A stretch of 64,000 nt of DNA from Neckera pumila (taxonomy: Eukaryota; Streptophyta; Bryopsida; Hypnales; Neckeraceae). The notes below the pieces were generated by a model. It saw only the letters and a list, made by a program, of their open reading frames with translations, made no database searches and was not told the origin of the DNA. The stretch spans positions 11,405,823-11,469,822 of the forward strand of contig OZ018408.1 of NCBI GenBank assembly GCA_963969595.1, given 5' to 3'. This document shows positions 23,846 through 35,279 of the stretch, piece by piece. Position 1 is the stretch's first letter; each line of letters starts with the position of its first letter. A program made the translations under genes and the position numbers.

Positions 23846-23977
23846 TTAAATTGGACTAGAAACTAGACTTCAGAAGTTTCATATTATTTATATTGATCAA
23901 AGCAATAGAAACCATTTTGAATGTCAATACCAAGTTTTAAGAACCAAAGGTTGAAAGTGCTAGAACACACGAACTGA

Positions 23978-24252
23978 GGTGGACACCTCCAATGTGCCAT
24001 TGACCCTTAACTGCCATCTTCACTCTATAAATAGTACATCTCTAATATCAATTATGTATCTATTTGGAAGAAATTGTTCTAGAACAAAATTTTGTTCCTT
24101 CATTACTTTTGCATACAGTATCCAAATGTTGCATTTTTTGGTGCGTTGGAACCTCCTTCCATTTGCCAAAAAAGAAAATATGAAATTATGATTATTCTAA
24201 TAATAGTAACTAGGCACGGTAGCAAAAAATGGCGGATTTGCAGGTACCCTCC
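23978..24252. mobile_element. GGTGG-ended MITE family G, uninterrupted copy
   Basis: The left GGTGGACACCTCCAATGTGCC and complement of the right GGAGGGTACCTGCAAATCCGCC are inverted repeats. The interior aligns with 63143-63971, where two later elements have landed. This copy provides the empty sites for both (aataatagtaactaggcac, near 24205). Confidence 0.65.
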
Positions 24253-24389
24253 TTAGAGTTGTATGCATTTCCGTTACAAGACCCCAAATCAAATCAAGAA
24301 ATCAGTAATACACCTTGAACTTTAGGGCAAGGACGTAGATGTACCACAAATAAAGCTGTAGAAAAGAAAACAGGATGAAAATGATTTGC

Positions 24390-25005
24390 TCCACTCTTCT
24401 ATGTCTAACCGAACATTTTCACCACGCCTAAGCCACTTTGGGGCTTCCGTCTGAGAGTCTCTCCGTGACCTTACAGGAATCATGATAATGGATGGCTACA
24501 GTAAACATGATATTAGTTACTAAGATCTGTCGAAAACAAACAGATCTGTACAGTAGTTCTGTACTGATGTAACAATATGAACAACAAACTGAAACAAGAA
24601 AGGCTTTTCATCTCATGAATTATAATTAAGTATACCTTGCATTATTTTCATACCCTGACTTAAATATTGTGTTGCCAGTAAGCCGTGCCATGTAATTGAA
24701 TATCATATAGAAGCAAACTTCTTCTTGATGGTCCTCGTAACACTCAACCGAAGCTCCATTGATATTTGAGTAAAATATAAGCTCTGCTTCCACATGCCAA
24801 AGAGACAAAAAAACACAAAAAACACAAAAAAAACACAGGCAGTCAACACACCAAATGGATGCGTTTGCCTGGCTGTAATAATGTACCGATTCAAATAATT
24901 GAGCAGCTCATGGCCGAGCTCCTGAATACTAAATGGGAGCACTACAAAGGTAGGCTCATCATTGATAGAATCCACCCGAAAGGCCCCGAGTAAAATTAGT
25001 ATCAT
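24390..25005 (-). CDS. Candidate host-gene exons, product unrecognised
   Basis: Three minus-strand open segments can be joined with consistent phases. The first ends at 24837 (after TARQTHPFGVLTA) at a GT donor. The second is 24786-24636 (ELIFYSNINGASVECYEDHQ ... FKSGYENNA) and ends at a gtatac donor. The third starts at 24469 (SRRDSQTEAPKWLRRGENV, then LDIEEWSK). The first intron would be only about 50 nt and T-rich; both joins leave no stop. Base composition is less AT-rich than the element-filled flanks. The upstream open frame 25002-25184 (Ser/Lys-rich) may be a further exon, but I could not join it. I recognise no domain, so this is a gene model by splice logic only. Confidence 0.35.
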
Positions 25006-25249
25006 ATATTTGAAGCATGCGAAACTGATCGAGGGCTGCTAGCCTGTCTCAAAAGGGGCTTGAGGCTTGGATTATCAACATCAGACTGAGATTTGGCAGA
25101 AGATGGACGGAGTGTCTGCTCAGTAGCTTTAGTTGTGAGTTGTGACTTGTTGATTGACGAGACAGACAGGTGCTGCATCACCATTGCCGAAGCGAAGTTA
25201 AGTTATGTTAAAACACGGACACAAAAAATCAAACTTGGCATGTGTATAA

Positions 25250-26125
25250 AAGTGAGTGGAATGAATAATTGCATCTACATATGTTTTTTTTGCATTAAAT
25301 GCTGGGTGTTGCAACATGGAAAGGAAAGCCATCACCTACAGTAGTACAGTAGGTAGTCTAGCTTTCTAATGACTTCTTATGACTTTTCTAAGGCCTTTCT
25401 TATGACTTTTCTAATGACTTTCATCCTGTATGAGGTGGAGTGCAACTTGCTAATGCATGAGCTTATATGAAATTGTAATGAACTGAACCCCATTCTTCTG
25501 TCTCACTATCTACAGTAGAACAAATATTCTAAAGATGGGCAGACACTTATTGGGCTGGTGGGCTCAAGAATGGTACACATATGAAATTGTAATGAACTTA
25601 CTGACCCTGATTTGAGATATAAGTAGAAATATTCAGCTCACTGTGGACAGGCTTAAATAAAAAATTTCATTCACCGACTTGGCAAAGGTTAGAAAGAAAG
25701 AAAGAAAAGTTGTCCCTCCATGTTCATGTACCCTGTTGGAATCGCACAGACCGTCAGAAATACAACTTCTGTAACTGCCTGCGTAGCAAATACTGATAAG
25801 TTATCTCTCTCTCTCTCTCTCTCTCATCTCTCTGTCCTAGTGTAACCCCCCTAGCTTGTAAGTAGCAAGCACACAGTGGTACAATACAATCCCTCTCCAA
25901 TGGTGGTTTGCATCTTGGCATTGACTTGCTTGAAAGTGAAAGATGAAACAGTCCAGTTTTTCCCCTGCAAATGGAATGAACAGCATCGTGGTTGCGTCAT
26001 TGTCAGGAACTCACCACAACTTCAATGCTCATGACAAGATCTCAATCTTCAGGAGTAGACTTACTGTAGACTGCAAAGGCCAAGCTTGGATCTCGCTTTC
26101 CTTTCCAAGTATCGGACTTCCATCC
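25250..26125. other. Unique spacer with simple repeats
   Basis: This contains cttatgacttttctaa repeats at 25371-25425, a (TC)11 tract at 25804-25825 and several TACAGTA words. A short open frame (25943-26278) is partly made of the following minisatellite and is not credible as a gene. Confidence 0.4.
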
Positions 26126-26252
26126 TCTCAAATTTTGGAATCCCTACATCTCAAATTTTGGATTCCCATGTTCTCAAGTTTGAGAATCCCATCTTCTCAA
26201 ATTTTGGGATCCTGTCTTTTTGCAAATTTTGGAATCCCACCTTCTCAAATTT
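26126..26252. repeat. 23-bp minisatellite, about 5.5 units
   Basis: The unit CTCAAATTTTGGAATCCCA plus 3-6 bases (usually tctt or cctt) recurs from 26126 to 26252 with point changes. One unit has a tgtctttttg length change. Confidence 0.85.
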
Positions 26253-27114
26253 ACTGTTGTTTCAAAACCTTATCATAGTTCAAAACTAGCTGGAAATTAG
26301 TCAGAGATGAGTGCCTTCTTTGAGAGTCTTGCGATCTACACAAGAGCGAACGTTGAGTTTTACTACGCACATCCACATCATATTATTCAGGTGGGGGTTT
26401 GGTTGTTTGAAGGTGGCTGGCTCCATGAGGCTTGTACAGAGCTTCTCATTGCCATCATCATTCGCTGGTGCAGCATATTAAGTTCATGAGCAAATCATCT
26501 GCTCTATCACTTTGGATTCAACAGTTGTGGATTTCTTGCCAAGTCCTTCCATGCAGACATAGGGTGACCTACTGTGGCTCTGCACTCAGTACGTACCATC
26601 ACATTACTCCATCACACCTGTTCTTTAGTCAAGACTAATGGGGCTCCCTCAAAAGTTTTACAAGCAACTTCCACTGCAGCTTTATGCATAGTAATTTCAC
26701 TACTAAGGTAACTACCCCCTAAATTGCATAGTTAAGCAATTCAGCATGATTCAACATGGTTTTCATTATTATATTGAAAAAAATTTGTGGGGTCTCATTG
26801 GTAATCAAAAGGGGATTCTAGATACTTTTAGAATGCATTTTTGGGACACCGTGTGAAAAAACTACGAATTTTCAAAGTGCTGAAAATAGCAATCATAGAG
26901 TCATATGAATAGGGGGAGTACATTTTAGGCAAGAATATCTAATGTGCAATTTTAGGAAGCATGGAATTTCAGGTGTAGTTCCCTTATAAATTTGTATTTT
27001 GGTTCATAAGTGTTGAATTTCCATTATTTATATATACCATAAGTGAAGGGCAGGACCAGTAAATTTGGGGCAAATATTTAACTATTTAAAAAAAAAGGTT
27101 CACAACATGTTTAA

Positions 27115-28026
27115 CCCCTAAAGGACCATTGTCCATTTGGGGGACAAATGGGATTTTGGATAGGTACCTACGGGCTGAATTTTGTCGTGATTTTTTGAAA
27201 CTTTTTTTAAGATAGAAAAATTGATAAGCTTCATGGGAATATAATTTTTTTTCAATTGGTGCCCGGGAACAAAAGTTATGCCCAAATAAGCTCAAAACAT
27301 GGGAGAGGGGGCAACAAAAAAATTGTGCAAATTTTTGAATTTTTGAATTTTTTTTTCCCTTATAGATTTTATTTTTTGCTTATTTGGGAAGCTTTGATTC
27401 ACTTCATTTGGATTTTTCATGAGAAAGTTATGGACAATCTTGTTTTTCAGGCAATTAGAGCATCTTCTTGAAAAAAATAACTTGTAGGATTCATTTTGGA
27501 ATGCAATTTTTGCAATTTTTCAAAAAAAAAGCTCCATGTGGTTTAGTTTACTTTCTAGAACAATCTCACCATTGGTATTAGTGCATTTTAATTCCATCCA
27601 AAAGATATTAATATTTTAGATTTTCCTTCTATTTTGTACTATCTTCTACTTAACAATTTTTTTAAGAATGAAAATTAAGTTTTTTCGAATTTTTTTTTTC
27701 TCTAGATTCTCATTTCAATTTTCCACTAAAAAGATTTAAAGCTCAAAACTCTATAGTGCAAAAAAATTTAGTTAATAATGTTCAAAGTCAAAAAATCTAG
27801 TCCCGCAATGTGCTGAAAATGTTTTTTTTCCACTTCAAATGCAGATATCTTGCAATTGTGCGGTCAAAAATTCTGAAATTTTTTTCACACATTTTCATAC
27901 TAGTTAGGTATTAGATCCTATGGTTGGATGTGCAAAAAAAACAATTTTCAAATTTTTTTTACTCTTTGCTCTAGAAATGGTAATTTTGAGAGTTTTTTGG
28001 CAAAAAAAGGCCTTGGTCCTTTACGG
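27115..28026 (-). mobile_element. piggyBac-like element, family B, inverted
   Basis: The left end is TTAA-CCCCTAAAGGACCATTG (TTAA 27111-27114). The right end GGTCCTTTACGGG is followed by a decayed site (TTTG). It is the reverse of the copies at 19326 and 38807. It aligns with the split copy at 59861-62580 and shows the uninterrupted sequence across the solo LTR site (gcttcatgggaatataat). Confidence 0.78.
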
Positions 28027-28030
28027 GTTT

Positions 28031-29650
28031 GAAATAGAAATATTCTTGAAGTTTCCTATTTTCCAGCCCAAAAAATCTCCAATTTTTTTTAATTTTCTAA
28101 TTTTCTAAATTTGTCAAACTTAGTACACATGTTTGGAATTCAAATTTTGAGTAACTAACAATCTAAGAGTTTGTCATTCATGATTATGTCCTTTGATCAT
28201 AAATAGGAAGTAGAATAGTACGTTTTCCCTTCTTAAAGAGAAATTGGATTCTACAATGTTCATTGAATGATGTACTTATATTATCTAAGGTAATCCCTCC
28301 CATAACCGACCGAATAAGGAATACCGACATGATTTGGAGTAGTGAAGGCAAAACAAATATTTTTCAGAGGTAAATCAATAGAAATGACATGGATTGCAAA
28401 AAAAATTGTAATTTTATCGCTTGAATTGAAATTACTATGAATTTTGGGAGGCAAAAAGTGCGCCGGACCCAAGGCCAATGTGTAGAGTCTTCCAATTCCG
28501 ATCATTCAATAACTTTTTACCTAATCATTATTTCATATCTTTTTTTCCACAACTTGGGACATGTGTCACGTATTTATTAGTTCCAACCTTGAAAATGAAA
28601 AAAACCCGAATTCGACGCATGGTTGGAAATACGTGCACCTAGAGGTTGGGAATGGGTTAGTGGTCGGGAATAGGGGGAGTTACCTTACACAGAAAATTTG
28701 TCTTGTGGTTGCAACACTTCTATTTTTAACTTATTGATGTATAATAAGTGCCACGATGATATGACAATGATTAGTTAGACCCTGTAACCTTTCAACAAAT
28801 CCCTTTTCTTCCAACTTTGTTTTTTGGGCTAAAATTTTGCATCCTATTGAGGAACTCGGTGCAATGATTATACTTCAATGAATTCATACTTTTATATATA
28901 GCTTTCAAGATTGAAGGTTTCGATTCTTTGTGAATGCAGCTCAAGGAAGGAAGTTGAAGATACATTTTTGAAGGTTTAGGGATTTAGACATCATCAACAT
29001 TTTAGTCTAAATATGTCTAGAGGTTGGGATTTTTAATATGATCACTAATTTATCTTAATGTTGACACCAACCTTAGCGTAAATTAATGTATATAAGATGA
29101 TAATTCCACTTGTCAATTTTTCTTAAAATAAATTTGTGAATAAAGCTACAATAAAGTCATGAAATAAAGGTGAATAATATTTAGAAGTCATGTATATTTG
29201 TAGGGTGATCTTTGAGTTTAAGTATTTTGAAGCAAATATCCATATGTTTATTAATTTCTCAATGTTGACCATTCACATATTGATCAGGGCGCATTCCAAA
29301 AATATAGAAGTTAAAAATTCAAAATTCAAAATTCAAATAAGAATTTCTTTTTCTTATGAGGATTTCAAGGTTTTTGTATACAACAACATTTGGATAACTC
29401 ATATTTGACAATGTTTGTGTTTTAGTTGTGAATATAAAAGTGAAAAAATGTTACTTCTTTATTAATTGTAAAATATTGGTACTTTCCAATTATGTATATA
29501 AACTTTTCCTCATAATTCAATTGAAGCTCCAACATAGAATTCGTAGTTTTAAAATTTAAATAAGTTAAGTTCAAACTTTCTTCCCTTGTTTAACAAATGC
29601 TATGAGAGTTTATGTGCTCTATTCATGTTTACTTCAAATCAATCAAAGCT
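28031..29650. other. AT-rich stretch, nothing recognised
   Basis: No gene, repeat with clear ends or RNA gene could be supported. Confidence 0.5.
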
Positions 29651-29655
29651 TTTGC

Positions 29656-30075
29656 CCCTATCGGGTAAATGTCCCTCGTTGAAGCGATGATTGAGAATTT
29701 GGATATTGGTAAGTTCCTTCAAAGTTAATTTTGAATGGATTAATTCTTTCAAAATTTTGATACAAGGTAAAAGAAAATTGAATACTTTCTAAAATTATAA
29801 TTCTTTTTGTAAGCATGTGCCCAACTCAAAAGTTATGTGACCAAATTTTTTCAAGTGGGTCCATGGGTAGCTTTGGTCAACGTGTTCACAGATTTATTGC
29901 TTACAAAATTTGTTAACATTGTAACAAACATGATATAATATGTCTTGGTTAAAAAAACCATACAATTTGGTGTGATTGAATTTGAAAAGGAACTTTCTTG
30001 TTCATTTTGGCTCCATGTATTGAAAGATAATAGTTTTGATAGTTTCTAGACAAAATAGACTCTAGGCCTTTAGGA
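29656..30075 (-). mobile_element. TTAA-type element, family F, degraded
   Basis: The right end TCTAGGCCTTTAGGAATTAT resembles the standard terminus. The interior (ggtaagttccttcaaagttaa, ttttgaatgga) aligns with the family F copy at 33275-33834. The left boundary near the cccctatcgggtaaa motif is approximate and neither target site is intact. Confidence 0.4.
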
Positions 30076-30079
30076 ATTA

Positions 30080-32650
30080 TATAAGCCAATCTCATTTTGT
30101 GTATGGGTTTTATCCTAAAACCTACAAACCTAAGGATTTGCACCCAAACCACATCAAAGTATTACATCGTCAAGAAAGTTTTTGGCGTATAGAAGAAACT
30201 AATCATCTAAAATATATTAATATAAAAAACCTCAATTATCTAAATTTATAAATACAAATTCAAATGATTTCTTCACATATTTGTCAATTAGAAAAATTTA
30301 GAGCTAAAAATTTGATTCATAACCTTATTTTTTTGGAATGTTTTAAATTTGCGAATGCATTTTAGGCATTATGAAAGTGTGTTGGGTCATTTATAAAATG
30401 CCTCATTCAAACTCTCAAAAGTCTTTCTTTTACCAAAACAAACAAAATATTAAGTCGCAATTTTATGGATTGTGTTCTAAAATTTTGAGAATTCTAAGAA
30501 ATAATTAAATTAAAATAATGCGTTGTAATAAGAAAACTAGTGCATTGCACCATGCAAATGCCTAATATTGTTCACAACTCTTAATGTTAATGTATGCACC
30601 CTTGATTTCACGCAATTTTTTAATACATCAACTTATGCAAACTAATGGCATGAGCATTATTATCAAAATATTACATTTTTTTTAACAATATGTCATCTTG
30701 ATAGGTAATAATCTCATTTTTTGAATTAAAAAAAACTCTAATATGAAAATTGACTTTGAAGTCAAAAGGTATAAAAGTCAATTTGCATGTGGATGATTGC
30801 ACATTACTATACTCCAAGTCACATCATACACTTGAAGTGCATAGGAATGCTCGATTTGCACTAATTTTGCAATATATATACTAGCAGATCTACTCTTGTT
30901 TTCCGCATGACCTTCAACAAAAAATTCATGATCTTCAACAAACAAAATAAATTTAGCCCTAAAATCTAATCTTAGATTTTGAGCTTCAAAGTCGAATTTA
31001 AAATTATAAAAAATTATAACATGATATGAACTTATAAAATACAATTGTTTCAATTATATTTAATATTTTGAAAATTATCTCAATATTTCTCAATGAGATT
31101 TCTAAATTTTGTATGTACCAAGGTTTATTCAATGCATTGTGACAAAAGACTCTTTTTATTTAAATTTTCTAGTTTTGAATTCTTGAAGATTAAAAGTTTA
31201 TTTATTTTTGGGTGGTCAAATTGCATAGGGTAGCCTTTATACCCCCCCTCCCCCCAATTGTCCACTAACTCAAGTTCAACGTGTATTCATTATGAGCATT
31301 TTTCAAATTTTTGAGTATATTGTAGAAAATAATCTTGTGAACCATAGCGTGCAAACATTCATGTAAAACTTATGATCTTTGCATCATAACATCCAAATCT
31401 TTAGAAAGTGCATTTTTAACTATCTTTTAGAATGAATCTATAAAATTCTATGATTTGTCATTTAAATACTTTTTATATTTGAAAAAAGACTAATGGCACT
31501 CAAGTGCCTTAAATTAATTAAAGTCCAGAAAAAAGTTAAACATGACTATTAAAAATGAGTTTATGCTATTTAGACAACAATTCAAAACTAAACAAGGTAT
31601 AACAAGGTTTAGATACTTCATTTAACAATTTCTAAGAGGAAATCAACTTATTTGTTTATAGAATATGTAGAACACTATAAATGATTGCCATAATTGGCTA
31701 ATAAATGTCCCAAGAGAAGGATATTGTGATTCCTCCTCAATCAACAGCAATTTGCAAATATTAGACAAGATAGAGGGATTTAGACCAAAATTATTGTTAT
31801 TATTATTTGTTGAAGTTGCTAGTAAGCTATGTTATTATTTGTATTACTATATATTTCGATTTTTTAAAGACCATTATATTTTTACAAGCAAAGGAATTAA
31901 ATTTAATGGATCAATAATTAATAAAGTAAAATTAGTTTGTTGGATTCATTCATTTGCCTTGGTGGTCATACTAATTCAGTGTACTCTAAAACTTTGTGAG
32001 AGGTTGAATCCCTTTGCGTATGTTCCAAAACCAAAGATATAATACTAGCTCTCTGATCAAAAGCTAAACATACTTGTTAATATAATACAAGCATCCAAAC
32101 TCCTCAACTAACTAATGAATTAGTATGTTGATAAACAAATGTACTTAATGCAAGCAATCTAAGACTTTATTCCACCATTGACTTTGTATTCCATTAAAAA
32201 TCATATGCTTTCTATTCTTTCTTAATCTATGGTACCTAGTAATTGTAAATGTTTAAGGCAAATCCATTTCTATTTAAGTACTAAAAATCTACACTCAATA
32301 GCTTAATTTGATTGTCTTTTCTACTCTAGCACCATAACTTTTGCACTATTTTTGTCACTCAACGACCACAGTTGATATCCATAACTTGTTGTGTAAGATA
32401 GTTCAATTTGCTTATTATATTATTCAAAATCTAAATAGGGGCTAAATTAATTATATTTTGAATATGTAACTAAACTTTATTTGTTAAACTTCAAAAATGA
32501 AACTAAAAAGTGAAGTACTTAATATAAAATAAATACGGCTTAAGCTAATTTATCAATGGATATTATATATCAAGATTATAATTAGAAATATTAAGAATAA
32601 TATCCTTAGTAAAATGCTTGCTTGAATAGACTAAGCTTTAAAATCCACAA
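30080..32650. other. Strongly AT-rich desert
   Basis: Only short open frames rich in Ile/Phe/Lys/Asn occur, as expected from base composition. No feature is supported. Confidence 0.5.
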
Positions 32651-32651
32651 T

Positions 32652-32904
32652 CATTAGAGGAATTCGAAAGCCTTGGAGGGACGTTTGAAGCCCGTTCTAC
32701 AATATAATCTGATTCTATGAACAACGGTATGGGCTGTCAAAAAATATTCATTAAGAAAAAAATCAAATATCATTTTAAGCTTCTTTTTTTCAAAAATGAC
32801 ACGGCAGTTGCTGTGCCACATTTGTGGACATGGTAACTGCATTCTTGTAGTCTGGAAATGCAACTAAACTAGCAGCCCTCCAAGGCCCCCGAATCCCCTC
32901 TAAT
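32652..32904. mobile_element. CATTAGA-ended MITE family D
   Basis: The left CATTAGAGGAATTCGAAAGCC and the complement of the right ATTAGAGGGGATTCGGGGGCC are inverted repeats, both followed by TTGGAGGG. The core atgacacggcagttgctgtg matches 13539-13765. Confidence 0.68.
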
Positions 32905-33270
32905 TTGTCTAATTTGTTGTGGACATGACTACAGAAGTTAATTCATTAAGTTAATAGGAGCTTACAAGATCCTTCGTACTAATAAGGATATATATAGGAT
33001 AGATGTGGTCTAATTGGAGTTAACATTTGGATGAATTTTAAATGAAAAATGAATAAATACAAATGGAAGTTGAATGAATATGATGTATTTAGGGAAATAA
33101 AAATAATATTATGGACTCTACTATATTGATTTTTTCTATCAAACTAAAAAAACACTATATCATTGTGCCTTCCAAATTTGTATAAGTTTTAAATTAGTGC
33201 AAATTGGCATTATTACCTTAGAGTGCATTAGTTGAATTAGCTTGTATAGTTAGACCAATTATTTGTGGAT
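32905..33270. other. Spacer, nothing recognised
   Basis: AT-rich sequence without supported features. Confidence 0.4.
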
Positions 33271-33274
33271 TTCA

Positions 33275-33834
33275 ACCCTAAAGATGTAGTGGTCACTAAA
33301 CAACAAATGGAAATTTGGGTAGGTTCCTTTAAAGTCAATTTTGAATGAAATTTTTGAAATTTTGACATGAGCTATGAACACTCCCCTTCATGAAATTATA
33401 CTTTTTTTTTTCATATTAAAATTTATGTTGCCCAAATCTTTTAGACAAGGTAGGAAGCTCCTGTAGTACGTGCAACAACTCTTCATGGATTTTAAAATTT
33501 GGCGAGCATATAACCAACATGATGTAAGATGCAACCATTAACAAAAATCAAAGTGTAGTGCAAAAATCTTATTATTTTCTAGAAAAATTATAGTTTGGTG
33601 ACTAGTCATATAGAATCATTTTTTGTTCCTTTTAAACTCAAATGCTATAGTTTTGCAATCTACATGGTAAAAGTTTATGATTTTTTTATAGACATTCTTA
33701 AAGGAATACTCTAATACAATTTCATATGGTTGAAATTCAAAAAAAAAATAATTTATTCTCATTTTTTTCTCGATACCTCCCATAGTGACTATTTTTGATG
33801 ATTTTGCCTAAAATATATCTTGATCTTTTAGAGG
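33275..33834 (-). mobile_element. TTAA-type element, family F
   Basis: The left end is TTCA-CCCTAAAGATG-like (decayed TTAA at 33271-33274). The right end GATCTTTTAGAGG is followed by TTAA at 33835-33838. About 560 bp. It shares that TTAA with the next element. Confidence 0.6.
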
Positions 33835-33838
33835 TTAA

Positions 33839-34411
33839 CTTGTAAAGGACCAAATGACCATTCAACATAGGCAAAAATCTTGAGTAGTTATATACAAAGT
33901 CAATTTTGATTGGGTGTTCACAAACTTTTGCCACAAGGTGTGAGCATGTACTCTTTTTGTGAGAATATAAATTTTCTCCTACTTGGGTGCCTGGATCCAA
34001 AGTTATGCTGCCCTAAACTTTTGGGGCAACCCAACCAGCATGCGCAAAGTCCTCCTCTACTTCTGAAATTCAATAGGTGTATAACTTACACAACAAAAGA
34101 TGCAAATGTCAAACAAATAACTTCGAGTAATGTAAAAATCTCATTCTACGAGGAGTTAAAGTCAACGTTGACCTAATATCAACTATATTGGCCCTATCGG
34201 GCAAGGTTAATAAATTTTTTTTCTCAAACCTCAAACCTTATAATCTTTCAATTCATGCAGTCAAATTTTCTAAAAGTTTTTCCACACATTCACTTAGTAG
34301 TTATACAAATTTTATGGTTGAATTTTGAGTCTTTTTTTCATTTTTTTAGAGCCCTAGAAAATGACAATTTTCTACACTTTTTGCCCAAAATGTGCCTTGG
34401 TTCTTTAGGAA
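33839..34411 (-). mobile_element. TTAA-type element, family F, abutting the previous copy
   Basis: The left end TTAA-CTTGTAAAGGACCAAATG uses the same TTAA (33835-33838) as the right end of the preceding element. The right end is GGTTCTTTAGGAA-TTAA (34412-34415). About 573 bp, with no coding capacity. Confidence 0.62.
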
Positions 34412-34415
34412 TTAA

Positions 34416-35275
34416 TCCCTAGACATTCAAAGTGTTCTCCAAAACTGAAAATTTGAGAAATCATCATAAGATACTATTTGGAAGAATATTTAGGAATTGA
34501 CAAAGAAATAAAAATTGTAGACTTTGAATTTAGATTCCATCCGTATGGTTAGATTCATCAATGTTATCACCAATTATTTTCTATAAATTTTGAATGCAAA
34601 ATTTCAGAATTCCTTCAAAATTCAATTACAAGCAAAATATTGTCATTTTTTGGAGTAAAAACTATTGTTAGGAGGGATTTGAAATGAGGTTCTTGATATG
34701 GAGATTGTTTGAAATTTTTTTATTCTTTGAATTTATGACCTCATTTTTATAAATCCAGTTTTGAACTGGAGTCAATGCAAATTTGTAATTTGAGAAAAAT
34801 GTTAGAAAAATATGTTCTCTAACTAGTAACACCAAATTCCACCATAAGATAGGACAACAACTTGATAAAGTATCTCCACAAATTAGGATGACTTTCATCC
34901 AAGCAGGTGTGAGAAAGAAAAGTGATTTTCAACCTATTCGATGTCTAAGAATTGAACACTAGAACGCTTAAACCATTTTGGCAGTTTAGAGAGGTCTATT
35001 TCTAATGAATTATGAGATGAATAAGTGATCAAGAATGGTGCATTATGATTGGGCTACAAGATTCTTGATTTTGCAACTAGCCCTTGGTTAGAAATAGGAT
35101 GATCTATATAACCAATATGGAATGAATTGAATCTTTACTTAGAAAATTTATGGAAAATTTTGTTTTGGAAAACAAAATTGTAAAAAATTATGGAATTGTC
35201 TTTAAATCTATTTCTACACACGGGAAAATTTTCTACTCAACATACATGCACTCCGAATATGCTCAATAAAATTAC
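34416..35275. other. Spacer, nothing recognised
   Basis: AT-rich sequence; ttaatccctaga just after 34412 may be a relic of another element end, but no partner was found. Confidence 0.4.
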
Positions 35276-35279
35276 TTAA

